Of a stretch of 64,000 nt of DNA, positions 36,430 to 45,444 are shown in pieces. The notes under the pieces were generated by a model. That model did not search any database. It saw only the letters and a list, made by a program, of their open reading frames with translations, and was not told where the DNA came from. The translations under genes were made by a program, and so were the position numbers. The stretch lies in the NCBI GenBank assembly GCA_039191605.1, contig JBCCXL010000005.1:1-64000 (forward strand), in the 5' to 3' direction. The DNA is from JBCCXL01 sp039191605. Lineage in GTDB: Bacteria > Acidobacteriota > Thermoanaerobaculia > Multivoradales > JAHZIX01. Position 1 is the stretch's first letter, and each line of letters opens with the position of its first letter.

Positions 36430-37410
36430 GTGAACGCCATCGAAGCCACTCTCCGCGGATTCATCCACGTCCTTTCGGCCCTCGGGCTCCTGCTCTTGCT
36501 GTGGTTCGCCAATCTCGTCCTCACCGTGCCGGCGGCCTTGGCGGTCTCCGAAATCGTCCACCAGGACATCCGCCACTCCGAGGCGGCAGACACGCTGAAG
36601 CAGGGCTTCGACCTCGAATGGCATAGCGAGTTCGAGCACCGCAACGCCTCCGACTCCCAAAGCCCCGGCCTCGCCGCCACCTTCGATCCCCGCTATCTGC
36701 TCGGCGTTTCCCCCCAGCTGGCGAATCTCGAGAGCTGGTGGAGCGGAGGGCTCTTCAGCCGCGAGAACCCCGGGATGCTGCTGGTCAGCGCCCTCGCCCT
36801 CGGCCACGGCCTGCTGTGGACCTTCCTCCTCGGCGGCATTCTCGCCCGCTTCGAGAATCGCTCCGCCTCCCGCGGGCTGGCCGAGTTCAGCGGCGCCTGT
36901 GGCCAGCACTTCGGCCCTCTGCTGCGCCTCGCCTTACTTTCCGCCCCGCTCTACTGGCTGCTCTACCTCGGCGGCGACCGCTTGATGGATGTCGTCGGCG
37001 ACTGGACCACCGAAGCCACCGCACAAACCGCGGTGCTGGTCTGGGCGCTGCCCGCCGGCCTGTTTCTCGCCGGCCTGCTGCTGTTCACCCAATGGGTCTT
37101 CGACTACGCCAAGGCGGCGGTGGTGGTGGAACGCAAGGGAGCCTTCAGCGCTCTTGGCGCCGCCGTCGCCACCACCCTGCGTCGCCCCTTCACCACCATC
37201 ACCATCGGCCTGCTTCACGTTCTCGCCTTTGCTCTCCTGCTCTTCCTCTGGCACCTCTTCGGTCCCGGCACCGAGGCCAGCAGCTGGACGACGGTGGTGC
37301 TGGTCTTTCTGGCCAGCCAGCTCTACATCATCGCCCGCCTCGGCCTGCGCCTGAGCCGAATCGCCGCCCAGCTGGAAGTTCTGCGCTCCAGCCGGGGACT
37401 GCGTTTTTAA
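36430..37410 (+). CDS. Polytopic membrane protein of unknown function
   Basis: The GTG at 36430 is chosen, 17 bases after the peptidase stop with GGGGAG upstream. The 326-residue protein has about six hydrophobic helices, one large loop after the first (residues 45-110), and the motif WVFDYAKAAVVVE in the fourth to fifth helix region. That motif is shared by several uncharacterised membrane families and glycerophosphodiesterase membrane domains. Pairing with the M1 peptidase suggests a related envelope role, but no function can be assigned. Confidence 0.75.
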   Translation: MNAIEATLRGFIHVLSALGLLLLLWFANLVLTVPAALAVSEIVHQDIRHSEAADTLKQGFDLEWHSEFEHRNASDSQSPGLAATFDPRYLLGVSPQLANLESWWSGGLFSRENPGMLLVSALALGHGLLWTFLLGGILARFENRSASRGLAEFSGACGQHFGPLLRLALLSAPLYWLLYLGGDRLMDVVGDWTTEATAQTAVLVWALPAGLFLAGLLLFTQWVFDYAKAAVVVERKGAFSALGAAVATTLRRPFTTITIGLLHVLAFALLLFLWHLFGPGTEASSWTTVVLVFLASQLYIIARLGLRLSRIAAQLEVLRSSRGLRF

Positions 37411-37442
37411 GCTCCGGTGCTCCTGGAGCACCATAAAGACCG

Positions 37443-37480
37443 AGCCCCCAGGGTCGCGGTAGCGACCACCGGGGGCTCCA
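37443..37480. terminator. Hairpin between convergent genes
   Basis: GAGCCCCC (37443-37450) pairs with GGGGGCTC (37471-37478), and an inner GGTCGC/GCGACC stem encloses a GGTA loop, with a small internal loop between. It lies between the membrane-protein gene and the convergent toast-rack-like gene. No long U-run follows. Confidence 0.6.
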
Positions 37481-37529
37481 TGCGGGCTTGCTAGCGGATC
37501 AGGCCAGTACCGTCAGCAGCAGCCAGTCG

Positions 37530-38624
37530 TCAGCGGCGGCGAATACTGAGCTCGCCGACTCCCGACTCCACCTCGAAGCGCAGAGTCGGAGCGCCTTCCG
37601 GCAGCATCTCTTCCGCCTCGAGATCGCGGACGATGCGCTCGCCGACGGAGACCTTGGCGGTATCTACGTCTACCGCTACTCCCTCCGGCACCCGCACGTC
37701 GCATTCGCCGACGCCGAGGCTGACCCTGATATCCGAGTCGTTGCGCCACTCGCCGGAGAGGTCCACCTGCAGCTCCCCAACTCCGCTGTTGATGTCCACC
37801 GTCTGGGGACTGGCGTTGCCCACCCGGGAGATGGTCACCTCGCCGACGGAGCCGTCGGTCTTGATTTTCTCCGCCGGCTGGGCGAGAGGCTCAGAGAAAT
37901 CGAGGGAGTGATCCCCGGGGCCGTATTCCAGATCCACCGCCTGCACCACCAGACCGCCTAGGTCCACACGAGACTCGCCGACCCCCAGCGATCCCTCCAC
38001 CTTCATCGGGAGGTTGCGGGGAACGAAAATCTGGATCTCGTTGTCGATGCGGTTATTGCCGAAGAAGCGGCGGAAGAAGGGCACCTTGGTATCGAAGCTC
38101 ACCCGGTACTGCCAGGTTCCATCCTCCGCCGTGTCGAGGCTCTCCTCCAGCCGGAAGGACGCGCGGTCATATTCCGCCACCACCCGGAAACCATCCTCGG
38201 GTGGACCGGGCACCACCACGACCTCCGCCATGGTGAGGTCCAGCTCCAGCACGCCGGCCTGAGCGGGGGCTCCGCGGCGTCCCAGGCGCCCTTCGCGCCC
38301 AGAGGCGTCGGCGAACTCGTCGAGGGAGACGGTGGCATCCGATGCGCCGAGGCTGCCGACGGCGGACCCAGAGGCCTCACCGGAGGAATCGCCCCCCGTC
38401 GCTTCGGCTCCAGCCTCCCCATTTTCCGCTCCCTGGCCCTCGGAAGAGGAGAGAATCTCGCGACGCAGCTCTTCCTGGAAGGGCTCTGGGTCCGGCGCGC
38501 CACCGAGCAATAAGCCCAGGCCGCCGAGCAGCAGAGGCACGCCGATAAAGAGGAAGATCACCCCGAGACAGCCGAAGCAACCGAATTTGAAACAACCGCG
38601 GGTGGGATTGGAGGACTTGGTCAT
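37530..38624 (-). CDS. Membrane-anchored toast-rack-like beta-repeat protein
   Basis: The ATG at 38624 has AAGGAG 8 bases upstream. The 364-residue protein starts with a Cys-rich patch (GCFKFGCFGCLG) and one membrane helix (about residues 20-43), then a Ser/Gly/Ala/Glu linker to residue 125. The rest is beta-rich with repeated GVGE/SVGE turns (SLGVGESRVDL, GSVGEVTIS, SGVGELQVDL, SLGVGECDVRV, VSVGERIV, SGVGELSI), like LiaF/DUF4097-type toast-rack adhesin folds. Such domains often occur in envelope-stress sensors. The exact partner is unknown. Confidence 0.75.
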   Translation of the reverse strand: MTKSSNPTRGCFKFGCFGCLGVIFLFIGVPLLLGGLGLLLGGAPDPEPFQEELRREILSSSEGQGAENGEAGAEATGGDSSGEASGSAVGSLGASDATVSLDEFADASGREGRLGRRGAPAQAGVLELDLTMAEVVVVPGPPEDGFRVVAEYDRASFRLEESLDTAEDGTWQYRVSFDTKVPFFRRFFGNNRIDNEIQIFVPRNLPMKVEGSLGVGESRVDLGGLVVQAVDLEYGPGDHSLDFSEPLAQPAEKIKTDGSVGEVTISRVGNASPQTVDINSGVGELQVDLSGEWRNDSDIRVSLGVGECDVRVPEGVAVDVDTAKVSVGERIVRDLEAEEMLPEGAPTLRFEVESGVGELSIRRR

Positions 38625-38992
38625 GGCGGATCTCCTTGCGGGAGGCGCTGGCGGTGAGGGGCGCTGGGATCGTCGGGGGGGGTTGCGATCGTCACACGCT
38701 ACGAGAAGAGGAGCGCACCGTCGAGAAAGACTGGGGGTCGTGGGCTCCGAGGCACTGTTGTTCCTACTACGCCGCCCTCGTGCGAGCTGTTTCGCTCATT
38801 TTCGAAAGGCTCGTCTCAATTGGCCCCCTGTCGCGCTGGTTCTATAGCGGCCAGGACCATAGCACGGTGCTCAAAAGTGCGCCCTTCCGAGGCTTCTCTG
38901 AGGACCCTGAGAAGCCTCGAAGAGAGTCATGAACCAACCTCGAACTGCGAGATAGAACGGCGGGGAAGGCCAGCCAACAACCAATCCAGCTC
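38625..38992. other. 368-base gap downstream of the copper operon
   Basis: No gene was seen. The gap carries the promoter of the toast-rack-like gene and the hairpin at 38888-38919. Confidence 0.6.
38888..38919 (-). terminator. Hairpin after the copper operon
   Basis: CGAGGCTTCTC pairs perfectly with GAGAAGCCTCG (11 pairs, 10-base loop) about 75 bases after the copper ATPase stop. There is no U-run on the minus strand, so it may be a Rho-assisted end or an RNA-stability structure. Confidence 0.6.
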
Positions 38993-41542
38993 TCAGCCTT
39001 TGCGCAGGCGCAGCGCGTTGGCGATCACCGACACCGAGGACAGGCTCATCGCCGCGCTGGCGATCATCGGCGACAGCAGCCAGCCGGTCCAGGGATAAAG
39101 CACCCCCGCGGCGAGGGGAACGCCGAGGGCGTTGTAGCCGAAGGCGAAGATCAGGTTCTGCCGAATGTTCTTCATCACCTCTCGGCTCAGACGCCGGCCC
39201 CGCAGCAGGGCGCGGAGATCTCCCTTCACCAGGGTGATGCCGGCGCTCTCCAGGGCCACGTCGGAGCCGGTGCCCATGGCGATGCCGACATCCGCCCGCG
39301 CCAGGGCCGGGGCGTCGTTGATGCCGTCCCCGACCATCGCCACGCCCCTTCGCGGATCGCCACTGCCTCCCTCTCTCGAAGCACCGAAACCCTCGCGTTC
39401 TTGGTAGCGCTGCACCAGATCGTCCTTATCCTGGGGCAGGACCTCGGCGTGGACTTCCTCGATCCCCGTCTGCCGAGCCACCGACCGCGCCGTGCCCTCG
39501 GCATCGCCGGTCACCATCACCAGCTCCAACCCTTCACCCTTCAGCTCTCGGAGAGCCTGAGCCGCCGACTCCTTGATGGGATCTTCCAGCCTCAGCAGGC
39601 CCGCCAGCTTGCCGTCTACGGCAGCGAAGATCACCGTCGCCCCGGCCTTGCGAGCCTCGACCGCCTGCTGAGCGAAGGCCTCTAGAGGCCCCTCGGCGGC
39701 GGGTATCAACGTCTCCCGCAGCAGGCGCTCGCTGCCGAGCAGCACCTCGCGGCCCTCCACAAGGCCCCGGATGCCGCGACCGGTCGCGGCCTCAAACTCC
39801 TGCACCGGAGCCAAAGCAAGGCCTCGGTCCTGGGCGGCGTTGACCACTGCCCGAGCCAGCGGATGCTCGCTGTAGCTCTCCAGGCTCGCCGCCAGGCGCA
39901 GCAGCTCCTCCGCCATGAGCGTGGAGGCCCCGGCGATCTCCACTCCCACGAGGCGCGGCCGACCTTCAGTGAGGGTGCCGGTTTTATCCAGCAGCAGGGT
40001 GGAAACCTGGGAAAGCCGCTCCAGGCTCTCGGCATCTCGCACCAGAACACCCTCCCGGGCCCCCCGCCCTACCCCCACCATGATGGACATGGGAGTCGCC
40101 AGGCCGAGGGCGCAGGGACAGGCGATGATCAGCACCGAGACCGCCGCCACCAGGCCGTGGAGCAGAGGAGCCCTGACGCCGAGGCTCGCCCCGAAGATCC
40201 ACCAGAAGAGCAGCGCCAGGACCGCCACCAACACCACCGCCGGCACGAAGTAGGCGGCCACCCGGTCTACCTGGCTCTGCACCGGGGCCCGGGACCGCTG
40301 AGCCTGCGCCACTCGCTCGACGATGCGCGAGAGCAGGGTATCGTCGCCCACCGCATCCGCCCGCAGGATGAAGCTTCCCTGCTGGTTAAGGGTGCCCCCG
40401 GCGACCTCGTCGCCGGGTCCCTTGTTCACCGCCATCGCCTCGCCGGTGAGCATCGACTCATCCACCGAGCTGGCTCCCTCCACCACCTCTCCGTCCACCG
40501 GCACCGACTCACCGGGGCGCACCCGCAGCCGGTCCCCCACCATCACCCGGTCCAGAGAGACTTCCTCTTCGCCGTCACCGGTGATTCGGTGGGCGACGGT
40601 GGGCGACAGCTCCAGTAGCTCTTGCAGAGCGCGGCGGGTTCGGCCCCGAGCCAGCAGCTCCAGCACCTGCCCCAAGAGCACGAGGGTGATGATCACCGCC
40701 GCCGACTCGAAGTACACCTGAGGCGCGCCGTCGGCGGAGAGGGCTGAGGTCGGGAGAGTCCAGGGGAAGAGGATGGCGAACAGGCTGAAGAGGGTGGCGG
40801 CGCCGGTGCCCAGGGCGATGAGAGTAAACATATTCGGGCTGCGGTTGACCACCGAGTCCCAGCCCCGCTGAAAGAAGGGCCAGCCGCCCCACAGCACCAC
40901 CGGCAGAGTGAGGGCTAGCTGCGCCCAGAAGGAAGCCGCGATCCCGGCTGGATACCCGACGGTAGCGTTCAGCCACCTCCCCACGGGGAAACCCACCATC
41001 TCCCCCATCGCCACCACGAGCAGAGGCAGAGTGAGGGCCCCACAGACCCAGAATCGGCGGCGCATGGAGAGCAGCTCCGGATCGTCTCCGTCGTCCACCA
41101 ACCCCGTCGACTCCAGGGCCATGCCGCATTTCGGACAGGCGGCGGGAACCTCCGACTCCACCCCCGGGCACATCGGGCAGATGTAGGCGGCGGAGCTGGC
41201 GCCTCGCTGAATTGGAGACACGCCCGCACCGCCGTGGCAGCAGCCACCGCTGTCCTCCTCCGAGGGGACGGACTTCGGAGCCTCGTCAGCGGCGGCCCCA
41301 CCGCAACACGACTCGGCAGTCGCTCCAGACGCCTCTTTCACTCCCTCCGCCGGCGACCCACCGCAACACGACCCGGAAGTCATCGCGGCGGCTTGCGTCT
41401 CCTCCTGTGCGGAGGATCCACCGCAACAGGACGCGGAAGGGGCGTCGGAAACCTTCGATTGGACCATCTCCGCCGCGGCTTCCGGGGAAGCCTCAGAGGA
41501 GGAGTCAGGAGAGGCAGTCTCTGACGAGTGGCAGCAGCTCAT
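38993..41542 (-). CDS. copA: Copper-type P1B ATPase with Cys-Cys repeat N-terminus
   Basis: The 849-residue heavy-metal ATPase has the metal-path motif CPC (residues 475-477), phosphorylation site DKTGT with Asp519, TGEAM in the actuator domain and GDGINDAPAL. The CPC plus neighbouring motifs suggest Cu(I)/Ag(I) export. Instead of a CxxC HMA domain, the N-terminus has five Cys-Cys motifs at residues 3-4, 39-40, 59-60, 79-80 and 101-102, three of them SCCGG at exact 20-residue spacing. A YICPMC...CPKCGMAL heavy-metal-binding zinc-ribbon-like module follows (residues 120-141). It is the last gene of the copper operon and would move metal from cytosol to periplasm for the RND trio. Confidence 0.93.
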   Translation of the reverse strand: MSCCHSSETASPDSSSEASPEAAAEMVQSKVSDAPSASCCGGSSAQEETQAAAMTSGSCCGGSPAEGVKEASGATAESCCGGAAADEAPKSVPSEEDSGGCCHGGAGVSPIQRGASSAAYICPMCPGVESEVPAACPKCGMALESTGLVDDGDDPELLSMRRRFWVCGALTLPLLVVAMGEMVGFPVGRWLNATVGYPAGIAASFWAQLALTLPVVLWGGWPFFQRGWDSVVNRSPNMFTLIALGTGAATLFSLFAILFPWTLPTSALSADGAPQVYFESAAVIITLVLLGQVLELLARGRTRRALQELLELSPTVAHRITGDGEEEVSLDRVMVGDRLRVRPGESVPVDGEVVEGASSVDESMLTGEAMAVNKGPGDEVAGGTLNQQGSFILRADAVGDDTLLSRIVERVAQAQRSRAPVQSQVDRVAAYFVPAVVLVAVLALLFWWIFGASLGVRAPLLHGLVAAVSVLIIACPCALGLATPMSIMVGVGRGAREGVLVRDAESLERLSQVSTLLLDKTGTLTEGRPRLVGVEIAGASTLMAEELLRLAASLESYSEHPLARAVVNAAQDRGLALAPVQEFEAATGRGIRGLVEGREVLLGSERLLRETLIPAAEGPLEAFAQQAVEARKAGATVIFAAVDGKLAGLLRLEDPIKESAAQALRELKGEGLELVMVTGDAEGTARSVARQTGIEEVHAEVLPQDKDDLVQRYQEREGFGASREGGSGDPRRGVAMVGDGINDAPALARADVGIAMGTGSDVALESAGITLVKGDLRALLRGRRLSREVMKNIRQNLIFAFGYNALGVPLAAGVLYPWTGWLLSPMIASAAMSLSSVSVIANALRLRKG

Positions 41543-41623
41543 GGGCTCTCTTTCTCAAGTCATGGCTGGGTAAGGCAACCGACTGAGTCGCTCAGAAAGA
41601 CGGGGAGCAGGAGCGATCTCGGC

Positions 41624-42187
41624 TCAATCCTCGATCAGCTCGCCGCAGCGAGCCATCGACTGACCATGGTAGGGATTGCCGATTTCGCCGGCGGGCTGCA
41701 GCCAGCTGCGCTTGGCCATCGGGCAGTAGGCCACCGAAGGCACATCCACCACCATCAAGGCACGATAGCGCACCAGAGGCTTGGTGAGCTCGTAGAAGGC
41801 GTCTCGGGTAGCCGCCAATCCCTCAGCTGTGGCCAGCCCCCCCGCCGCCTCGTAGAGCAGCGGCGCCAGCTCGCGGGCAGACTCCAGCTCATCCCGGGAG
41901 ACTCCCGCGACGGCAACCGAAAGATCCGAGGCGGTGAGCTCCCGAAGCGCTGATTCCAAATCCGCCGCGGCCTCGGCAACGCCTTCGGTGGTGTCGTGGA
42001 GCAGCGCCAGCCGGACGACCTCGTAGCGCTCCAGGGCGTAAAGGATGGGCGCTTCGCCGCTCTCCGCCGCCATCAGCGAAAGAGGCGCTACCGACGCCAA
42101 CAAGAGCATCGACAGCAAAGCGGGGAGCAGCGCGGAGGCAAGGGAGAAGACCGGCTGCGAAAGGGGCAGGGAAGTTAGCGATCTCAT
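41624..42187 (-). CDS. Periplasmic DUF3347-like copper-associated protein
   Basis: The 187-residue protein has a signal peptide and a helical body. The C-terminal motif (YCPMAKRSWLQ, then NPYHGQSMARCGE) is the signature of DUF3347-type domains that accompany Cus/Czc adaptors. The Cys, Met and His residues in this motif are likely metal ligands. It lies between the RND pump and the P-type ATPase genes, supporting a periplasmic copper-handling role. Confidence 0.82.
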   Translation of the reverse strand: MRSLTSLPLSQPVFSLASALLPALLSMLLLASVAPLSLMAAESGEAPILYALERYEVVRLALLHDTTEGVAEAAADLESALRELTASDLSVAVAGVSRDELESARELAPLLYEAAGGLATAEGLAATRDAFYELTKPLVRYRALMVVDVPSVAYCPMAKRSWLQPAGEIGNPYHGQSMARCGELIED

Positions 42188-42225
42188 GGGATCTCTCCAG
42201 ATAGAAGTCTTCGGGGGGGGGGTGA

Positions 42226-45200
42226 TCAGGAAGTGAGGGAATCGGGAATCTGTGAAGGCTGAGGAGCCTGGGGAAGTGGTGAAAGCTGGGGAAGTGGTGA
42301 AGGCCGGGAGAGCTGAGGCGTCGGTCCTCCGGGCTCAAGGCCGCGGCGGCGCCACAGGAAGTAGAGGATGGGGAAGATCAGTAGCTCCGCGGCGAAGGAG
42401 GTCACCACCCCGCCGACCATCGGCGCGGCGATGCGCCGCATCACCTCCGAGCCGGTGCCCGTAGACCACAGGATCGGGGCGAGGGAAGCCAGCACCGTGG
42501 CCACCGTCATCATCTTCGGCCGCAGGCGCTGCACCGCCCCCTGATCCACCGCCAGGGCGAGGTCTCCCCAGGTGCGCATGCGCCCGGCGACCGCCCGCTG
42601 CTCATAGGCGAGATCCAGATAGAGCAGCATCACCATGCCGGTCTCCGCCGCCAGGCCGGCGAGGGCGATGAGGCCCACCCACACCGCCACCGAGAGCTGA
42701 TAATCCAGCAGGTCCAGCAGCCAGAAGGAGCCCACCAGCGAGAAGGGCACCGAAGAGAGCACGATGAGAGATCGCACCACCGAGCCGGTATGGAGCTGGA
42801 GGATGACGAAGATCAGCAGCAGGGTCAGAGGCACGATCCACAGCAGGCGCTGGCGCACCCGCTCCATGCTTTCGTATTGGCCGGACCAAAAGATGGTGTA
42901 GCCCGCCGGCAGCTCTACCTGCTCCGCCACCTCCTGCCGGGCGCGCTGCACCCAGCCGCCGATATCGGCGGTATCGAGGTCGACGTAGACCCAGGCGTTG
43001 GGGCGGGCGTTCTCGGACTTGATCCCCGGCGGGCCGCTGCGGATCTCTAGCCGGGCCAGCTGACGCAGCGGCACCTGGGCGCCGCCGGGGGTCGCCACCA
43101 GCACCTCCCCCAGAGCCTCCGGGTGATCCCGCAGCTCCCGGGGGTAGCGTAGGTTGATGGGGTAGCGCTCCAGGCCCTCCACCGTCTCGTCGACGTTCAT
43201 CCCGCCGATGGCGCTCTGGATCACCTCCTGCACGTCCGCCACCCGCAGCCCGTAGCGGGCGACCGCCTCGCGGTCGATGTCGAAGTCCAGGTAGGTCCCC
43301 CCCATCACCCGCTCCCCGTAGGCCGAGAGGGTGCCCGGCAGGGTGCGCACCACCGCCTCCACCTCCCCCGCCAGCTGCTCCAGCACCTCCAGATCCCGGC
43401 CGCCGATCTTGATCCCCACGGGGGTCTTGATGCCGGTGGAAAGCATGTCGATGCGGGTCTTGATGGGCATCGTCCAGGAGTTGGTGAGCCCCGGAAAGCG
43501 CACCGCCTCGTCCAGCTGGCGCACCAGCTCCTGGCGGGTCATGCCGGGCCGCCACTGGGACGGGTCCTTGAGCTGAATGGTGGTCTCGATCATCGACAGC
43601 GGCGCCGGATCGGTGGCGGTATCCGCCCGCCCCACCTTGCCCAACACCGTCTCCACCTCCGGGAAGGAGGCGATGATGCGGTCGGTCTGCTGTAGCACCT
43701 CCTTGGCCTTGGTGATGGAGACCCCCGGCAGCGTGGTGGGCATGTAGAGCAAGTCCCCCTCCCACAGTGGCGGCATGAACTCCGAGCCGAGACGCTGGAA
43801 GGGCAGCCAGGTGAGGGCTACCGCCGCCAGCCCCACCACCAACACCAGCCAGCGGCGGCGCAGCGAGAAGTGCAGGGCCGGCCGATAGACCGCCCGCAGC
43901 AGGCGGGAGACTGGATTCTTGCCCTCTGACACCACCCGCCCGCGGACGAAGAAGAACATCAGCACCGGGATCACCGTCACCGCCAGCAGGCAGGCCATCG
44001 CCATGGTGTAGGTCTTGGTGTAGGCCAGGGGCTTGAACAGACGCCCCTCCTGATTCTCCAGCGCGAAGATCGGCAGGAAGGAAACGGTGAGGATCAGCAG
44101 GGTGAAGAAGAGGGTGGGGCCCACCTCCTGGGCCGACTGCAGGATGATCTGGAAATGGCCGCGGCGCTCGCCCGGCGCCAGCTCCTGATCCCGCTCCAGG
44201 TGCTTGTGGGCGTTTTCCACCAGCACGATGGCGGCGTCCACCAGCACCCCGATGGAGATGGCGATGCCCCCCAAGGACATGATGTTCACTCCCAGGCCCT
44301 GGAAGTGGAGGAGCACGAAGGCCAGCAGAATGGAGGCCGGCACCGAGACCACCGCCACCAGGGCGGAACGCAGGTGGAAGAGAAAGATCAGGCACACCAG
44401 GGCCACCACCAGCAGCTCCTCCCACAGGGTGTGAAGGAGGGTCTCTACGGAGCGCTGGATCAGCTGGGAGCGATCGTAGGCAATGGTGATCTCCACGTCC
44501 TCCGGCAGGCCCGCCTGGAGCTCTTCCAGGCGCTGGCGCACCCGCTGGATGGTCTCCCGCACGTCGGCACCGGCGCGCACCACCACGATCCCCGCCACCG
44601 TCTCCCCCTCGCCCTGCCACTCCGCCACGCCGCGGCGAATCTCTGGGCCCAGCTGCACCGTGGCGACGTCCTCCAGCCGCACCGGCACGCCCCCGGGGCC
44701 GGTCTTCAGGGCGATTCCCCGCAGGTCCTCCACGCTCTCGACGTAGCCCCGCCCCCGCACCATCAGCTCCCGCTCCGAGAGCTCCACTAGCCGCCCGCCG
44801 ACCTCGCCGTTGGAGCGGCGGATGGCCTCCTTCACGACGTTCAAAGATATCTCGTAGGCCCGCAGTCGATCGGGATCCACCACCACCTGGTATTGGCGCA
44901 CGAAGCCGCCGAAGGTCGCTACCTCCGAAACCCCCTCCACGGAGCTGAGGCCGTAGCGCAGATACCAATCCTGCAGGCTGCGCAGCTCGTCCAGGGAGCG
45001 GCGGTCGCTGTTGAGCACGTATTGCAGCGCCCAGCCGACCCCGGTGGCGTCGGGGCCGAGCCGAGGGCTGGCGCTCCTCGGCAGCTCGCCACCGAGGCTG
45101 GAGAGGCTCTCCAGCACCCGGGAGCGAGCCCAATAGAGATCGGTGCCGTCTTCGAAAATCACGTAGACGAAGCTCACGCCGAAGAAGGAATAGCCGCGCA

Positions 45201-45444
45201 CCGTGCGGGCCCCGGGCACCGCCAGCATCTTGGAGGTGAGCACGTAGGTGACCTGATCCTCCACCACCTGGGGAGCCTGGCCGGGATACGGGGTGTAGAC
45301 GATGACCTGCACGTCGGAGAGATCCGGGATCGCGTCCACCCGCGCCTGGGAGACCGCCCAGCCCCCCGCCGCCAGCGCTCCCGCCAGCGCCATCAGCACC
45401 AGCAGGGGATTCTCCAGCGACCAGCGGATCAGCCTAGTGAGCAT
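42226..45444 (-). CDS. cusA: CusA-type heavy-metal RND efflux pump
   Basis: A complete 1072-residue RND transporter of the heavy-metal (HME) class with twelve membrane helices in the usual 1+5+1+5 pattern. DLSDVQVIVYTPYPGQ at the start and VDAAIVLVENAHKHLE in the proton-relay region are HME signatures. SWTMPIKTRIDMLSTGIK carries the Met residues typical of Cu(I)/Ag(I) pumps rather than Zn/Co. It would drive export through the adaptor and channel encoded just upstream. Its ATG overlaps the adaptor gene by 11 bases. Confidence 0.95.
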   Translation of the reverse strand: MLTRLIRWSLENPLLVLMALAGALAAGGWAVSQARVDAIPDLSDVQVIVYTPYPGQAPQVVEDQVTYVLTSKMLAVPGARTVRGYSFFGVSFVYVIFEDGTDLYWARSRVLESLSSLGGELPRSASPRLGPDATGVGWALQYVLNSDRRSLDELRSLQDWYLRYGLSSVEGVSEVATFGGFVRQYQVVVDPDRLRAYEISLNVVKEAIRRSNGEVGGRLVELSERELMVRGRGYVESVEDLRGIALKTGPGGVPVRLEDVATVQLGPEIRRGVAEWQGEGETVAGIVVVRAGADVRETIQRVRQRLEELQAGLPEDVEITIAYDRSQLIQRSVETLLHTLWEELLVVALVCLIFLFHLRSALVAVVSVPASILLAFVLLHFQGLGVNIMSLGGIAISIGVLVDAAIVLVENAHKHLERDQELAPGERRGHFQIILQSAQEVGPTLFFTLLILTVSFLPIFALENQEGRLFKPLAYTKTYTMAMACLLAVTVIPVLMFFFVRGRVVSEGKNPVSRLLRAVYRPALHFSLRRRWLVLVVGLAAVALTWLPFQRLGSEFMPPLWEGDLLYMPTTLPGVSITKAKEVLQQTDRIIASFPEVETVLGKVGRADTATDPAPLSMIETTIQLKDPSQWRPGMTRQELVRQLDEAVRFPGLTNSWTMPIKTRIDMLSTGIKTPVGIKIGGRDLEVLEQLAGEVEAVVRTLPGTLSAYGERVMGGTYLDFDIDREAVARYGLRVADVQEVIQSAIGGMNVDETVEGLERYPINLRYPRELRDHPEALGEVLVATPGGAQVPLRQLARLEIRSGPPGIKSENARPNAWVYVDLDTADIGGWVQRARQEVAEQVELPAGYTIFWSGQYESMERVRQRLLWIVPLTLLLIFVILQLHTGSVVRSLIVLSSVPFSLVGSFWLLDLLDYQLSVAVWVGLIALAGLAAETGMVMLLYLDLAYEQRAVAGRMRTWGDLALAVDQGAVQRLRPKMMTVATVLASLAPILWSTGTGSEVMRRIAAPMVGGVVTSFAAELLIFPILYFLWRRRGLEPGGPTPQLSRPSPLPQLSPLPQAPQPSQIPDSLTS

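Noticed and set aside
42226..45444. Zinc/cobalt (Czc) rather than copper pump
   Set aside because: The Met-containing TMPIKTRIDMLSTG segment, the CPC ATPase and the DUF3347-like protein favour Cu/Ag.
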